Source: Verrucomicrobiaceae bacterium UBA2429 (GTDB lineage: Bacteria; Verrucomicrobiota; Verrucomicrobiia; Verrucomicrobiales; Verrucomicrobiaceae). From it: a DNA stretch of 64,000 nucleotides. The notes under the pieces are model-generated. The model saw only the letters and a list, made by a program, of their open reading frames with translations, was not told where the DNA came from and made no database searches. This document shows positions 1-8,367 of the stretch, in pieces. The position numbers and the translations under genes were made by a program. Where the stretch lies: positions 1 to 64,000 of the forward strand of contig DDQZ01000066.1 in assembly GCA_002343505.1 (NCBI GenBank), written 5' to 3'. Within the stretch, counting starts at the first letter, position 1; each line of letters begins with the position of its first letter.

Positions 1-120
1 AAGGTGTCTCGGATGACGCTTACACCAGAACAGCAAATCCGTCCACTCCCCGCCCAGATTGTAAATCTGCGACACCAGCGCGATGCAGGCCCCCGGCGGC
101 GCGCCGCCACGCCCGTCAGC
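1..120 (-). pseudogene. Possible relic of a DUF2157-type membrane protein gene
   Basis: Read on the minus strand, one frame across about positions 20-105 gives a stretch containing ACIALVSQIYNLGGEW followed by TDLLFW. I recall this as similar to the conserved segment of DUF2157 membrane proteins (pattern ALVAQIY-GEW-LLFW). After LLFW the frame continues as CKRHPRHL to the window edge, which does not look like the family. No credible start lies upstream, where the sequence is GC-rich and protein-unlike. It is either a decayed fragment or a chance match; the identification rests on memory of one motif. Confidence 0.2.
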
Positions 121-317
121 CCCCGGGGCCACCCGCCTCCTGGCCGCCGTCCCTCCTCCCTCGATCCCGCACTCTGTTTGCCTTCAACCGCCATGACCGG
201 CAGAAAATGAGCCGCTTCTGACTCCGCCAAAGGGGTTCATGGATGGAAAAACTCGCCGATTTTGAGGTAAAAGTTCGTTTGTAGCTCAAATACAACCGAA
301 TGTTTTGCTCGAACATT

Positions 318-340
318 CGATTGTATTCAAAATACAATCG
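318..340. repeat. Perfect AT-rich inverted repeat (10-bp arms, 3-nt loop)
   Basis: CGATTGTATT and AATACAATCG flank a CAA loop and are exact reverse complements. The hairpin adjoins the 63-bp repeat array and is built from the same words (ATTCGATTGTATT). It could be a protein-binding site, or an inverted copy of the repeat block. Confidence 0.7.
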
Positions 341-613
341 AACTTTCCGGCAAAAAGTTCGCCTGTATTTTGAATACATTCGATTGTTTGCGCAATACAG
401 ATGAACTTTTCAGCAAAAAGATCGCCTGTATTTGGATTACATTCGATTGTTTTTGGAATACAGGTTAATATTTCAGCAAAAAGATCGAATGTATTTTAAA
501 TACATTCGATTGTATTTTAAATACATTCGATTGTTTTGGGAATACAGGTTAACTTTTCAGCAGAAAGTTCGCCTGTATTTGAATTACATCCGATTGTTCT
601 GGGAATACTTTCG
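341..613. repeat. Four-copy 63-bp tandem repeat made of 21-bp blocks
   Basis: Diverged copies occupy 341-403, 404-466, 467-550 and 551-613. Three are exactly 63 bp; the third is 84 bp because the 21-bp block ATTTTAAATACATTCGATTG(T) is duplicated. Each copy opens with AACTTTTCAGCAAAAAG-like sequence, continues TCGCCTGTATTT, then ACATTCGATTGTTTT and GGAATACAGGTT. The array is far more AT-rich than its surroundings. Because 63 and 21 are multiples of three, both strands read as heptapeptide repeats (YIRLFLE, YRLIFQQ, KDRMYFK). I see no start signal that would make either a convincing gene. The rest of 1-718 shows no supported gene. Confidence 0.85.
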
Positions 614-718
614 ACTTTTCCGACCACTAGGAGTGCCGCAGCGGCACTCCGGCAGCCATCCCGGCGGTTATCGTCCATGCCGCGCTGGGCGATCCCACCC
701 GCCGCCGCTGCTACCGCA

Positions 719-1393
719 TCACTCCGGGACCGTCGAAAGTGTCAGGCCGTCAGCGGTGACCTTGACGCTGCGGATGGCTTTGAGCACGGTTCCGGACGGC
801 TCAATGCCGCGGTAAGGGGCGAGCCAGGTCCAGATTTCCATGCCGACGATGAAGCCTTCCGGCACTGCTTTTCCGGGCACTTCGACTTCGACGACTTTGG
901 CGTCCACGCCCTCCGCGTGGATGTGCATGTGGAAGCCGAGCCCGCCGATGAGGTAGCGTTTTTTGCCCTCCCAAAATTTGATCCGGTTCATGGGCAGGCA
1001 GGCGCGGGCTATGAGGAGATTTTTGGCGGGGTCGGTCTTTTCGAAATGCAGCATCTCCGCGTAGCTGCCGTAGCCGGTGTCGGGCGCGAGCACGAGGAGG
1101 GCGTTGAGTTCGGGAAGGCTGAGGCGGAGTTCGGCGCTGCGGCCGGCGCTGACGGCTTTGGTGAATTCTGACAGCCGGCCCTCCAGGGCGGCGCGGGCCG
1201 GTGCCGCGAGGGTCTTGTCCGGCAGTGCGACCGGATCATCCACGGTGAGGCTGGCGATGACCTTGTCCTGAGTGAGGAGCGAGTACGCGCTCCAGGCGAT
1301 GATGCCGCCGAAGGTGAGCACGGCCATGAGCATGATGGCGCAGCCGTAGTAGGGGCTGAAGGGGGCGGTGGGGACTTTCTGGACGCGGGCCAT
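719..1393 (-). CDS. Hypothetical membrane-anchored protein
   Basis: This 224-residue protein has a short basic N-terminus (MARVQKVPTAPFSPYYG) and one hydrophobic segment at about residues 17-40, so it is probably a membrane-anchored protein with a periplasmic or extracellular domain of about 185 residues. The rest is a soluble alpha/beta-looking domain with LRLSLPELNALLVLAPD and IGGLGFHMHIHAEGVDAKVVEVEVPGK. I do not recognise the family. It begins 6 nt after the mutY stop codon, so it is the last gene of the minus-strand unit TPR protein-mutY-this gene. Coding is supported by length, a credible N-terminus and tight operon spacing. No DNA-repair role should be assumed from the position. Confidence 0.75.
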   Translation of the reverse strand: MARVQKVPTAPFSPYYGCAIMLMAVLTFGGIIAWSAYSLLTQDKVIASLTVDDPVALPDKTLAAPARAALEGRLSEFTKAVSAGRSAELRLSLPELNALLVLAPDTGYGSYAEMLHFEKTDPAKNLLIARACLPMNRIKFWEGKKRYLIGGLGFHMHIHAEGVDAKVVEVEVPGKAVPEGFIVGMEIWTWLAPYRGIEPSGTVLKAIRSVKVTADGLTLSTVPE

Positions 1394-1399
1394 GCGCAG

Positions 1400-2413
1400 T
1401 CAATGCAACCGGAACTCCCTCCGGGCAAGAAGTGTGTCGAGCGCGCGCCGGTAGGGGCTGGGCATGGGCGTGGCGCCGAGTTCCGCGCGCGGGATGAGGC
1501 GGTGATTCTCCGCGCGGACGAGTTCGCCCGGCGGCGGCTCGTGCACCCAGAGCGTGACTTTGTAGCGGGTGATGGTGTAGGCGGTTTTCAAAAGCACGGG
1601 CGGCGCGGCGGCGTGCGCGGCATCCGGCAGGGCGGGCAGCTTCCAGAGGCCGGTGCGGCGCGGGCCGCGCTCCTGCTCGAGCAGGACGGAGCCGTTTTCC
1701 TGGAGGAGGAAAACACGCTCGACCACCCGGGTGGGGGCGGGGCGTGCGCGCTTCACCGGCAGCGCCGCCGGGTCGGTGGCGCGGCAGTGTTTTTTGACGG
1801 GGCATGACAGGCAAAGCGGCGCGCCGGGCCGGCAGAGGGTCTGGCCGAGCTCCATGAGCGCGGCGTTGAAGACGCGCGGCGAGGACGCGGCGAGAACCAG
1901 CTCCGCGGCGCGCTGCCAGAGGCGTTTTTGCCCGGCGGTGGAGTCCGCGGGTGTGGCGTCGTCGTCGAGCCGGGAGAGCACGCGCGCCACGTTGCCATCC
2001 ACGAGCGGCGCCGGCGTGTCGTGGGCGAAGCTGGCCACCGCGCCGGCGGTGTAGGGGCCGATGCCGGGCAGCGCGCGGATGCTTTCGAGGTCGCGGGGAA
2101 AGACGCCGCCGTGCCGGTGTGCGACGGTGCGGGCCAGGGCGAGCAGGTTGCGCGCGCGGCGGTAGTAGCCAAGGCCCTCCCATGCCTGAAGCACGGCGTT
2201 TTCCTCCGCGGCGGCGAGCGTGGCGAAGTCGGGGAAGCGCTCCATCCAGCGCGTGTAATGGCCGCGCTCCAGCACGGTGGCCACCTGCGTCTGCTGGAGC
2301 ATGACCTCGGAAACGAGGATGGCGTAGGGATCGGTGGTGCGCCGCCAGGGCAGGTCACGCCCGTTCTTCCGAAACCAGGCGGAGAGATCGCGGGCAAATG
2401 CGGCGGCGGACAC
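1400..2413 (-). CDS. mutY: A/G-specific adenine glycosylase
   Basis: The 337-residue protein removes adenine mispaired with 8-oxoguanine in base-excision repair. All hallmarks are visible. The helix-hairpin-helix core has the catalytic Glu36 in SEVMLQQTQV, the hairpin LPGIGPYTAGAVASFA at 115-130, and Asp139 in LVDGNVARV. The iron-sulphur cysteines are Cys194, Cys201, Cys204 and Cys210, in the C-X6-C-X2-C-X5-C spacing. Residues from about 225 form the C-terminal NUDIX-like domain that recognises 8-oxoG (VFLLQENGSVLLEQERGPRRTGLWKLP). Length is normal for the family. The start lies 15 nt after the upstream TPR gene, which suggests cotranscription. Confidence 0.96.
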   Translation of the reverse strand: MSAAAFARDLSAWFRKNGRDLPWRRTTDPYAILVSEVMLQQTQVATVLERGHYTRWMERFPDFATLAAAEENAVLQAWEGLGYYRRARNLLALARTVAHRHGGVFPRDLESIRALPGIGPYTAGAVASFAHDTPAPLVDGNVARVLSRLDDDATPADSTAGQKRLWQRAAELVLAASSPRVFNAALMELGQTLCRPGAPLCLSCPVKKHCRATDPAALPVKRARPAPTRVVERVFLLQENGSVLLEQERGPRRTGLWKLPALPDAAHAAAPPVLLKTAYTITRYKVTLWVHEPPPGELVRAENHRLIPRAELGATPMPSPYRRALDTLLARREFRLH

Positions 2414-2428
2414 GGTTGGCCGGGGTGC

Positions 2429-4543
2429 TCAGCGCGCGGAGACGGACTTGGCGGCGCTGCCGTTGAGCAGTTTTTCCAGAGCCTCGTCGGGGGTGACGCC
2501 TTTTTTGAGCGCCTGCTCGTACTCGGCCTTGGCCTTGTCCCACTGGGGCGGGTCCCAGGTGGCGTAGAGGACGGCGAGGTTGAAGTGCGCCTCGCCATAA
2601 GCGGGGTCAATGGCAAGGGCGGTTTTGAACTCGCGCTCGGCGCGGTCGAGCAGGTTGAGCTTGGTGGAGATGATGCCGAGGTAGTGGCGGGCGCGGGCGT
2701 TGTTCGGGGCTTTGGCGAGGGATTTTTCAAAGGAGGCCATGGAGTCCTGCCACTGCTGCTGTTTGAAATGGGTGACGCCGAGATGGAAGGAGGCAAGATC
2801 GTGGCCGGGATCAATGGCGAGGCATTTTTTCAGCGCGGCGGCCGCGGCGTCGAGCTTGTTTTCCCGCTGGCGGGCGTAGCCGAGGCCGACGAGGGCGGTG
2901 GTGTTTTGCGGGTCGGCGCGCAGGGCGTCCTCGAAGAGTCCGGCGGCCTCGGCGAAGCGCTGCGCGGCAAAGGCCTCGTTGGCGCTGTTGAGCAGGGTGT
3001 CCACCGGGCTTGCGCCGGGTTTGGCGGCACCGTCGTTTTTGGGGATGCGGGCGATGAGGGTGCCCTGGATGCCGCCATCCTGGCCGAGCATCTCGCGCAC
3101 GGCGGGGTCGGTGAAGAGTTTTTCCTCATCCGGGGTGAGGGCCAGGCGGTTGGTCTCGAGTTCCTGCACCTGCTCGAGAAGATCCCTGGAGACTCCCTCC
3201 ATCTTTTTGAGTTCGGCCAGGACGAGTTCCTTGGCCTGCTGCTGGCGGTACTGGCCGCGGAGCTGGCGCATGATGATCTCGCGCAGCAGTTCGTTTTCCC
3301 TGGCCAGCTCGGGGGTGAGCATGGCGCCGCCTTCGGAGGAGAGGTTTTTCAGTTGGAGGGTGAGGTCCGCCACCTGGGTCTGGTAGGCGGCGCTTTCCTG
3401 GCGCAGGGTGGCGATCTCCCCCTGCAGGGTGGCGACCTGGGAGCGCAGGGCGGCCACTTCCTGGTCCTTGCGGGAAACGTCGGCCTTCAGGGTGACGATC
3501 TGCTTTTGCGCGCTTTCCAGGTCGCTGCGCAGGCGCTCGTTTTCCGCGATGAGCTTCTTGACCTCCTCGGCGGCGGGGTTGGCTTTTTTGAGCGATTCGA
3601 TCTCGGCGGTCATGCCGAGGTTCTGGGTTTTGAGCTTGTCGCGCTCGGCGACGGCGGCATCCCGCGCGGAGGCGGCGCTGTCACGCTCTGTCATGGCGGT
3701 GTCGCGCTCCTTGACGGCGGCGTCGCGCTCGGCCAGGGCCTTGTTGCGCTCGGTCTCCAGCTCGGAGATGCGCAGGGAGGCGTCGGCGAGTTTTTGCGAG
3801 GCTTCCCTGGCGGCCAGCTCCGCGCCGTTGAGGCGCTGGCTGACTTTTCGATACTCGACCTCGATGGCGAGTTTTTCCTTGGTGAGGGCGTCGAGCTCTG
3901 ACGCCTTGGCCCTGCCGGCGGCCACCTCGACCTGCATGGCCTGGATGGCTGCCTCAAGGGTGGCGGACTTCCGCTCCAGCTCGGTCATGCGCTGGCGCGC
4001 GGTGGTGATCTCGCCGGAGGCCCATTGGTACCACTGCTGCCATTTGCCGAGGTCCACCTGCATCTGGCTGTTTTGAGTTTCCAGCTCGGTCATGCGCTGG
4101 CGCCAGGTCTGCTCCCACTGCGCCAGCGCCTCGGTGAGGCTGGGCAACGGACCACTTGTGCCCGGCTGGGCTGGTCCCGCTTGTGGAATGACAAGTCCTG
4201 CGGCGGGAGCTGCCTGGGCCGGCGCGGCGGGCTGAATGAGACCGGCCTGCACGCGGTTCATGGCCTTTTCCACGAGGCTCCGCCGTGTGGCGAGCATGCC
4301 CGGCTGCCATTCGGGATGCGCGCGGGCGACTCCGTCAAAAATCTCCGCCATTTGCTGGTAGAGTGAAAAGGCGCCGTTCAGATTTCCCTCGGACTCCATT
4401 TTTTCCGCGTCCTTGAGCATCATGTAGCCGCGAAAATATTCGTCGCCCGGATCGTCGGCGGCCTTCACCGGCAGGGCGGTGAGGCACATGGCCAGCAGGC
4501 GCAAACCGGCCAGGAGGGCTGGATGGGAGGTGTGGAATTTCAT
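2429..4543 (-). CDS. Secreted coiled-coil protein with C-terminal TPR repeats
   Basis: The 704-residue protein starts with a signal peptide (about residues 1-28, ending near PVKAADD). A Pro/Ala-rich linker at about 105-140 is followed by a long coiled coil at about 150-420, shown by heptad-like runs such as ERNKALAERDAAVKERD. A tetratricopeptide block covers about 520-690 (repeats with LVGLGYARQRENKLDAAAAAL, SFHLGVTHFKQQQWQDSMAS, ARHYLGIISTKLNLLDRAER, AHFNLAVLYA). It is probably a periplasmic scaffold protein; partners are unknown. It is the first gene of the unit that continues with mutY. The intergenic space to the divergent symporter (4544-4724) must hold promoters for both, but I cannot point to a convincing one. 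Confidence 0.85.
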   Translation of the reverse strand: MKFHTSHPALLAGLRLLAMCLTALPVKAADDPGDEYFRGYMMLKDAEKMESEGNLNGAFSLYQQMAEIFDGVARAHPEWQPGMLATRRSLVEKAMNRVQAGLIQPAAPAQAAPAAGLVIPQAGPAQPGTSGPLPSLTEALAQWEQTWRQRMTELETQNSQMQVDLGKWQQWYQWASGEITTARQRMTELERKSATLEAAIQAMQVEVAAGRAKASELDALTKEKLAIEVEYRKVSQRLNGAELAAREASQKLADASLRISELETERNKALAERDAAVKERDTAMTERDSAASARDAAVAERDKLKTQNLGMTAEIESLKKANPAAEEVKKLIAENERLRSDLESAQKQIVTLKADVSRKDQEVAALRSQVATLQGEIATLRQESAAYQTQVADLTLQLKNLSSEGGAMLTPELARENELLREIIMRQLRGQYRQQQAKELVLAELKKMEGVSRDLLEQVQELETNRLALTPDEEKLFTDPAVREMLGQDGGIQGTLIARIPKNDGAAKPGASPVDTLLNSANEAFAAQRFAEAAGLFEDALRADPQNTTALVGLGYARQRENKLDAAAAALKKCLAIDPGHDLASFHLGVTHFKQQQWQDSMASFEKSLAKAPNNARARHYLGIISTKLNLLDRAEREFKTALAIDPAYGEAHFNLAVLYATWDPPQWDKAKAEYEQALKKGVTPDEALEKLLNGSAAKSVSAR

Positions 4544-4724
4544 GCGGGCGCGCAGTCTAAGCGCCCGGTTCCTTTTTGTAAACAGCGCCGGAAACGGCCT
4601 GCCGGGCGCCGGGACATGGGTGTGTTTGCTCCGCTTTGTCGAAAAGTCGCCGTGCGGGAGGTGTTATTTTGTGACCTGTCCGCCAGGCTTGACCCTTCAA
4701 GGCGCGGTGTTCAGGATGATTTTT

Positions 4725-6329
4725 ATGAGACGCAAATCCCGGCCGCTTCTGTTCCCAGCCCTCCTGCTTCCCGCCACGATCCATGCGGCTGAGACCGGCG
4801 GCACCCCGGCGGCGCATGGACTGCTGTGGGTGGACTGGCTGGTGGTGGCGGTTTACATGGCGCTGACGCTTTACATCGGCTGGCGCTGCTCGCGTGATGA
4901 GAAAACGACGGGGTCTTATTTCATCGGTTCGGGAAAAATGAATCCGGTGCTCATCGGTGTGTCGCTCTTTGCCACACTTCTGAGCACGATTTCTTACATG
5001 GCGATGCCGGGAGAGAGTCTTGGCAAGGGGCCGGTGTTCTTTTCCAACTACCTGGCCTACCCCCTGGTCTTCCTGGTCGTGTCCTTCGGACTGCTGCCGA
5101 TCTACATGCGCCACAAGGTCCACAGCGCCTACGAGCTGCTGGAGGAGCGGCTGGGCGCGAGCGTGCGCCTGCTGGGCGCTGGTCTTTTTCTGCTGCTGCG
5201 GCTGGTGTGGATGTCGCTCATGATCCACATGACCTCGAACGCCATCGCCATCATGGCGGGGCTGGGGGAGGAATGGGTGCCGTGGATCGCGGCGGCAAGC
5301 GGGCTGGTGGCGGTCACCTACACTTCAATGGGCGGACTGCGCGCGGTGGTGATCACGGATTTCATGCAGACCCTCCTGCTCTATGGAGGCGCCCTGCTGG
5401 TAATCGCCACAGTGACGGTGCAGCTGGGCGGCTTTTCCTGGTTCCCCACCGAATGGCGTGACAACTGGGACAGGCAGGTGGTCTTCACCTGGGACTGGTC
5501 TGAGCGGGTGACCATGGCCGGGTCCATCATTTCCGTGTTTTTCTGGATGGTGGCCACGATGGGCGGCGACCAGGTCTCGGTGCAGCGCTTCATGGCCACC
5601 GAGGACGCGGGCGCGGCGCGGCGCGCGCTGGCGGTGCAGCTCTGTTGCAGTGTGGTGGTGGGTCTCACACTGGCTTGCGTCGGCTTCGCGCTGCTGGGCT
5701 ACTTCGAGGCGTTTCCCGAAAGGCTCGGCGCTGGACTGGACTTGAAGGGAAAAGCCGACAAAATCTTCCCGCACTTCATCGCCTTTCATCTGCCGCCGGT
5801 GGTTTCCGGCCTGGTGGTCTCGGGTCTGTTCGCGGCGGCAATGTCGAGCCTCGACTCGGGTGTGAACTCCGTCACCGCCGTGGTGACGCGGGATTTCCTC
5901 GACCGCGCCGGCATAGGCCCGAAGGATGACGCGGCGCACTTCCGCATGGCGCGCTGGATGGCCTTCGGCATCGGAGCCGTGGTCGTGGCGGGCAGCTCCC
6001 TGATGAAGCATGTGCACGGAAATTTCATGGCTGTGACAAACAAGGTCGTCAATTTTTTCACCGTGCCGATCTTCTGCCTTTTCCTCTTCGCCCTGGTCCT
6101 GCGCTTTGTCTCCCCCGCCGGAGCTTGGATCGGCGCGCTGTGCGGTGTGGCGGCGGCAGGCATGGTGGCTTTTTCGGGGTGGATCTTTGTGCCCGGTTTC
6201 GATGCCGCGACGATGAAAGACCCGGTGAGCTTCCAATGGATGCAGCCCGCTTCGTTCATCGCCGCCATGGCTGGAGGCATTCTGGGCAGCCTCGTCTTTC
6301 CGAGAAAAGAAGCGTCGCTCAAAAAATGA
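4725..6329 (+). CDS. Sodium:solute symporter (SSS family)
   Basis: This integral membrane transporter couples sodium uptake to an organic solute. An open frame extends back to 4479, but AGGA at 4713-4716 lies 8 nt before the ATG at 4725, and the protein from there starts with a hydrophobic leader (MRRKSRPLLFPALLLPA). The result is about 534 residues with some 13 hydrophobic segments. Family signatures are FIGSGKMNPVLIGVSLFATLLSTISY, TSMGGLRAVVITDFMQ at the expected position, and GLFAAAMSSLDSGVNSV. The substrate cannot be read from the sequence. The next gene starts 15 nt downstream, suggesting an operon that may feed a sugar derivative to the cell. Confidence 0.92.
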   Translation: MRRKSRPLLFPALLLPATIHAAETGGTPAAHGLLWVDWLVVAVYMALTLYIGWRCSRDEKTTGSYFIGSGKMNPVLIGVSLFATLLSTISYMAMPGESLGKGPVFFSNYLAYPLVFLVVSFGLLPIYMRHKVHSAYELLEERLGASVRLLGAGLFLLLRLVWMSLMIHMTSNAIAIMAGLGEEWVPWIAAASGLVAVTYTSMGGLRAVVITDFMQTLLLYGGALLVIATVTVQLGGFSWFPTEWRDNWDRQVVFTWDWSERVTMAGSIISVFFWMVATMGGDQVSVQRFMATEDAGAARRALAVQLCCSVVVGLTLACVGFALLGYFEAFPERLGAGLDLKGKADKIFPHFIAFHLPPVVSGLVVSGLFAAAMSSLDSGVNSVTAVVTRDFLDRAGIGPKDDAAHFRMARWMAFGIGAVVVAGSSLMKHVHGNFMAVTNKVVNFFTVPIFCLFLFALVLRFVSPAGAWIGALCGVAAAGMVAFSGWIFVPGFDAATMKDPVSFQWMQPASFIAAMAGGILGSLVFPRKEASLKK

Positions 6330-6344
6330 TCCCCCCCCACTGAC

Positions 6345-7094
6345 ATGCGCCACCTGTTGTTTCTGATCACAGCCATCGCCGCGGCGCACGGCATCGAGCC
6401 AGTGAAATACGAGGGCGCGCTCTACCATGTGCGGCGCATCCCGCCAGGCGGGCACTCCCGGCTGGAACTGCTCTGGCTGGATGCCGCAGGCCAGCCGCTG
6501 GTCCATTTTGGCGGTCTGAAAAAACAGCTCGCCACGGAGGGCAAAAAGATCGCATTCGCCACGAATGCGGGGCTTTATGAAAAAGGACCGAGGCCTTGCG
6601 GGCTGACGATCATCGAAGGCCGCGAGCTGGTGCCGCTTCAACTCGGGGAGGGCTTTGGGAACTTCTACCTGAAGCCGAACGGGGTTTTCTTTCTCGATGA
6701 CAAAACCGGACCGGGCATCATGGAGACCACCGGGTATGCCGCGCTAAGCCTGCGCCCGAGACTCGCCCAGCAGTCGGGACCTTTGCTCCTGAGGAAGGGC
6801 GCCATCCACCCTGCATTTCGTGCGGACTCGCCGAACAAGCGCCAGCGCAGCGCGGTGGGCATCGTGGCGGCAACGAAGGAGGTGGTCTTTGTCATGAGCG
6901 ACCGGGAGGATCGTGTGCAGGGGCGCGTGACCTTCCACCAGCTCAGCCGCTTTTTTCTGCATATCGGCTGCCAGGACGCGCTCTACCTGGATGGTGACAT
7001 CTCCGAGATGATGGACACCACCACACGCCTGCCCGCCGATGCCGCCGAGCGTCCCACGAACACCTTCGCGGGCATGTTTGCGCTGGTGGAGTGA
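6345..7094 (+). CDS. Phosphodiester glycosidase-like (NAGPA/DUF2233) protein
   Basis: The 249-residue protein has a short signal peptide (MRHLLFLITAIAAAHG) and then one domain. The features fit the phosphodiester glycosidase family: FATNAGLYEKGPRPCGLTI near residue 75, LKPNGVFFLDDKTG near 107, QSGPLLLRKGAIHP near 142, QRSAVGIVAATKEVVFVMSD, and a terminal CQDALYLDGDISEMM. Family members remove sugars from phosphodiesters or act on cell-envelope glycans; the substrate here is unknown. It follows the symporter by 15 nt and is probably cotranscribed with it. Confidence 0.8.
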   Translation: MRHLLFLITAIAAAHGIEPVKYEGALYHVRRIPPGGHSRLELLWLDAAGQPLVHFGGLKKQLATEGKKIAFATNAGLYEKGPRPCGLTIIEGRELVPLQLGEGFGNFYLKPNGVFFLDDKTGPGIMETTGYAALSLRPRLAQQSGPLLLRKGAIHPAFRADSPNKRQRSAVGIVAATKEVVFVMSDREDRVQGRVTFHQLSRFFLHIGCQDALYLDGDISEMMDTTTRLPADAAERPTNTFAGMFALVE

Positions 7095-7101
7095 GTCCTG
7101 C

Positions 7102-7209
7102 TGGAATGAAGCCTTCAAGTGCCGCAGGTTGGAGTGAAGCCTTCAGGCGCCACGGGAGTTGACTCCGCTGCGGGAATTCATGGAACAAGCTAAAGCTTGA
7201 ACTCCAACC
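7102..7209. repeat. Intergenic composite repeat (28-bp direct repeat plus palindromes)
   Basis: Two diverged 28-bp units start at 7102 (TGGAATGAAGCCTTCAAGTG) and 7130 (TGGAGTGAAGCCTTCAGGCG). They are followed by the palindrome GGAGTTGACTCC at 7155-7166 and by an arm, GGAACAAGCTAAAGCTTGAA, that contains another palindrome. The block fills the gap between the glycosidase-like and serine hydrolase genes. It resembles short dispersed elements I recall from verrucomicrobial intergenic regions. No transposase or coding potential is visible. Confidence 0.6.
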
Positions 7210-7230
7210 GGCGGCGAGGTGTAATGCGGC

Positions 7231-8367
7231 ATGAGCCCGCTGACCCGCCGCCGCTTCCTCGCCACCAGCACCTGCGCCCTGCTGGCGCGCCCCGCCCCGG
7301 CGGTGGAGACGATCCCCGCCTGGGCGGCAAAGCTGGAGGGCATCCGCGCCCGCTACGACCTGCCCGCGCTCGGCGCGGCCATCGTCACGGCGGAGGGCTG
7401 CCAAAGCCTGGCGGTGACCGGAGTGCGGAAGAAGGACGCCGAGACCCCGGTGACAACCGCCGACCTTTGGCATCTCGGCTCGAATACGAAGGCGATGACC
7501 GCCACACTCGCCGCCATCGCGGTGGAGGAAGGCAAACTGCGGTGGGACAGCACGCTGGGGGAGCTTTTCCCCAGGCAGCGGGACTTGAAGAAGTCCCCGC
7601 TCGCCAAGGCCACCCTCACCCACCTGCTCAGCCACTGGTCCGGCCTGCCGCCCAACGCCCAGTGGGGCATGCTCGCGCTGGCCGGCGGCGGCAGGCCCGG
7701 CAGCGAGCGCGCCCAGCGCGCCCTGGCGCTGGAGCTGGCGGCGCGCACGGCGGACCTGCCCGCGCCGGGGGAGCGGCACGAGTACTCGAACTTCGGTTAC
7801 GTGCTCGCCGGCCACATGCTGGAGGAGGTGTGGCGCGCCCCGTGGGAGGAGCTGATGCGCCGGCGCCTCTTTGCCCCGCTGGGCATCCAGAACGCGGGCT
7901 TCGGCGGCACCGGCACGCCCGGGAAACTGGACCAGCCCTGGCCGCACAACGGCAAAGGCGAGCCCATGCCGGGGAACGGTCCCCTGGTGGACAACCCCCC
8001 CGTGCTCGGCCCCGCGGGCACCGTCCACATGGCGCTGGCGGACTGGGGCCTCTTCCTCGCCGAGCACCTGGCCGGGCGCGCGGGCAGGGGCCGGCTTTTG
8101 AAGACCGCCGCCTACGAGCACCTGCACACCGCGGCGCAGGCCGGGGAGAACTACGCGCTCGGCTGGCTGGCCGTGGAGCGCCCGTGGGGAGGCCGGGTGC
8201 TGAACCACGCCGGCAGCAACACCATGAACCGCAGCGTCACCTGGCTGGCCCCGGAGAAGGGATTCGGCGTGCTCGCCTGCGCCAACACCGGCGCCGAGAC
8301 CGCCTCCAAGGCCCTCGATGATGTGTCCGGCCTGCTCATCCAGGCGCACCGCCAGGGCGGCGCGTGA
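7231..8367 (+). CDS. Serine hydrolase, class C beta-lactamase fold
   Basis: The 378-residue protein has an N-terminal RRRFLATSTCALLARP signal typical of TAT export. The catalytic SxxK motif is SNTK at about residues 84-87 (WHLGSNTKAMTATL), the YxN motif is in HEYSNFGYVLAGHML, and HAG in LNHAGSNTMNRS stands in for the KTG/HxG box. Relatives are penicillin-binding-protein-like esterases, D-aminopeptidases and AmpC-like enzymes. The substrate cannot be assigned, and beta-lactam resistance should not be assumed. The 3' end overlaps the opposing rtcA reading frame by 217 nt. Confidence 0.88.
   Translation: MSPLTRRRFLATSTCALLARPAPAVETIPAWAAKLEGIRARYDLPALGAAIVTAEGCQSLAVTGVRKKDAETPVTTADLWHLGSNTKAMTATLAAIAVEEGKLRWDSTLGELFPRQRDLKKSPLAKATLTHLLSHWSGLPPNAQWGMLALAGGGRPGSERAQRALALELAARTADLPAPGERHEYSNFGYVLAGHMLEEVWRAPWEELMRRRLFAPLGIQNAGFGGTGTPGKLDQPWPHNGKGEPMPGNGPLVDNPPVLGPAGTVHMALADWGLFLAEHLAGRAGRGRLLKTAAYEHLHTAAQAGENYALGWLAVERPWGGRVLNHAGSNTMNRSVTWLAPEKGFGVLACANTGAETASKALDDVSGLLIQAHRQGGA

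Noticed and set aside
341..613. CRISPR array
   Set aside because: The repeats are contiguous and diverged with no unique spacers, and no cas genes are present.
116..815. Repeat-peptide ORFs on both strands (116-379 minus and 432-815 plus)
   Set aside because: They exist because the DNA repeat has a period divisible by three; outside the repeat they turn into low-complexity Arg/Pro sequence and have no start signal.
1928..3901. 657-residue plus-strand frame
   Set aside because: Gly/Val/Leu-rich antisense shadow of mutY and the TPR gene in GC-rich DNA.
4479..4724. Long N-terminus of the symporter
   Set aside because: The added sequence is Arg/Cys-rich, overlaps the divergent TPR gene start, and the ATG at 4725 has AGGA 8 nt upstream.
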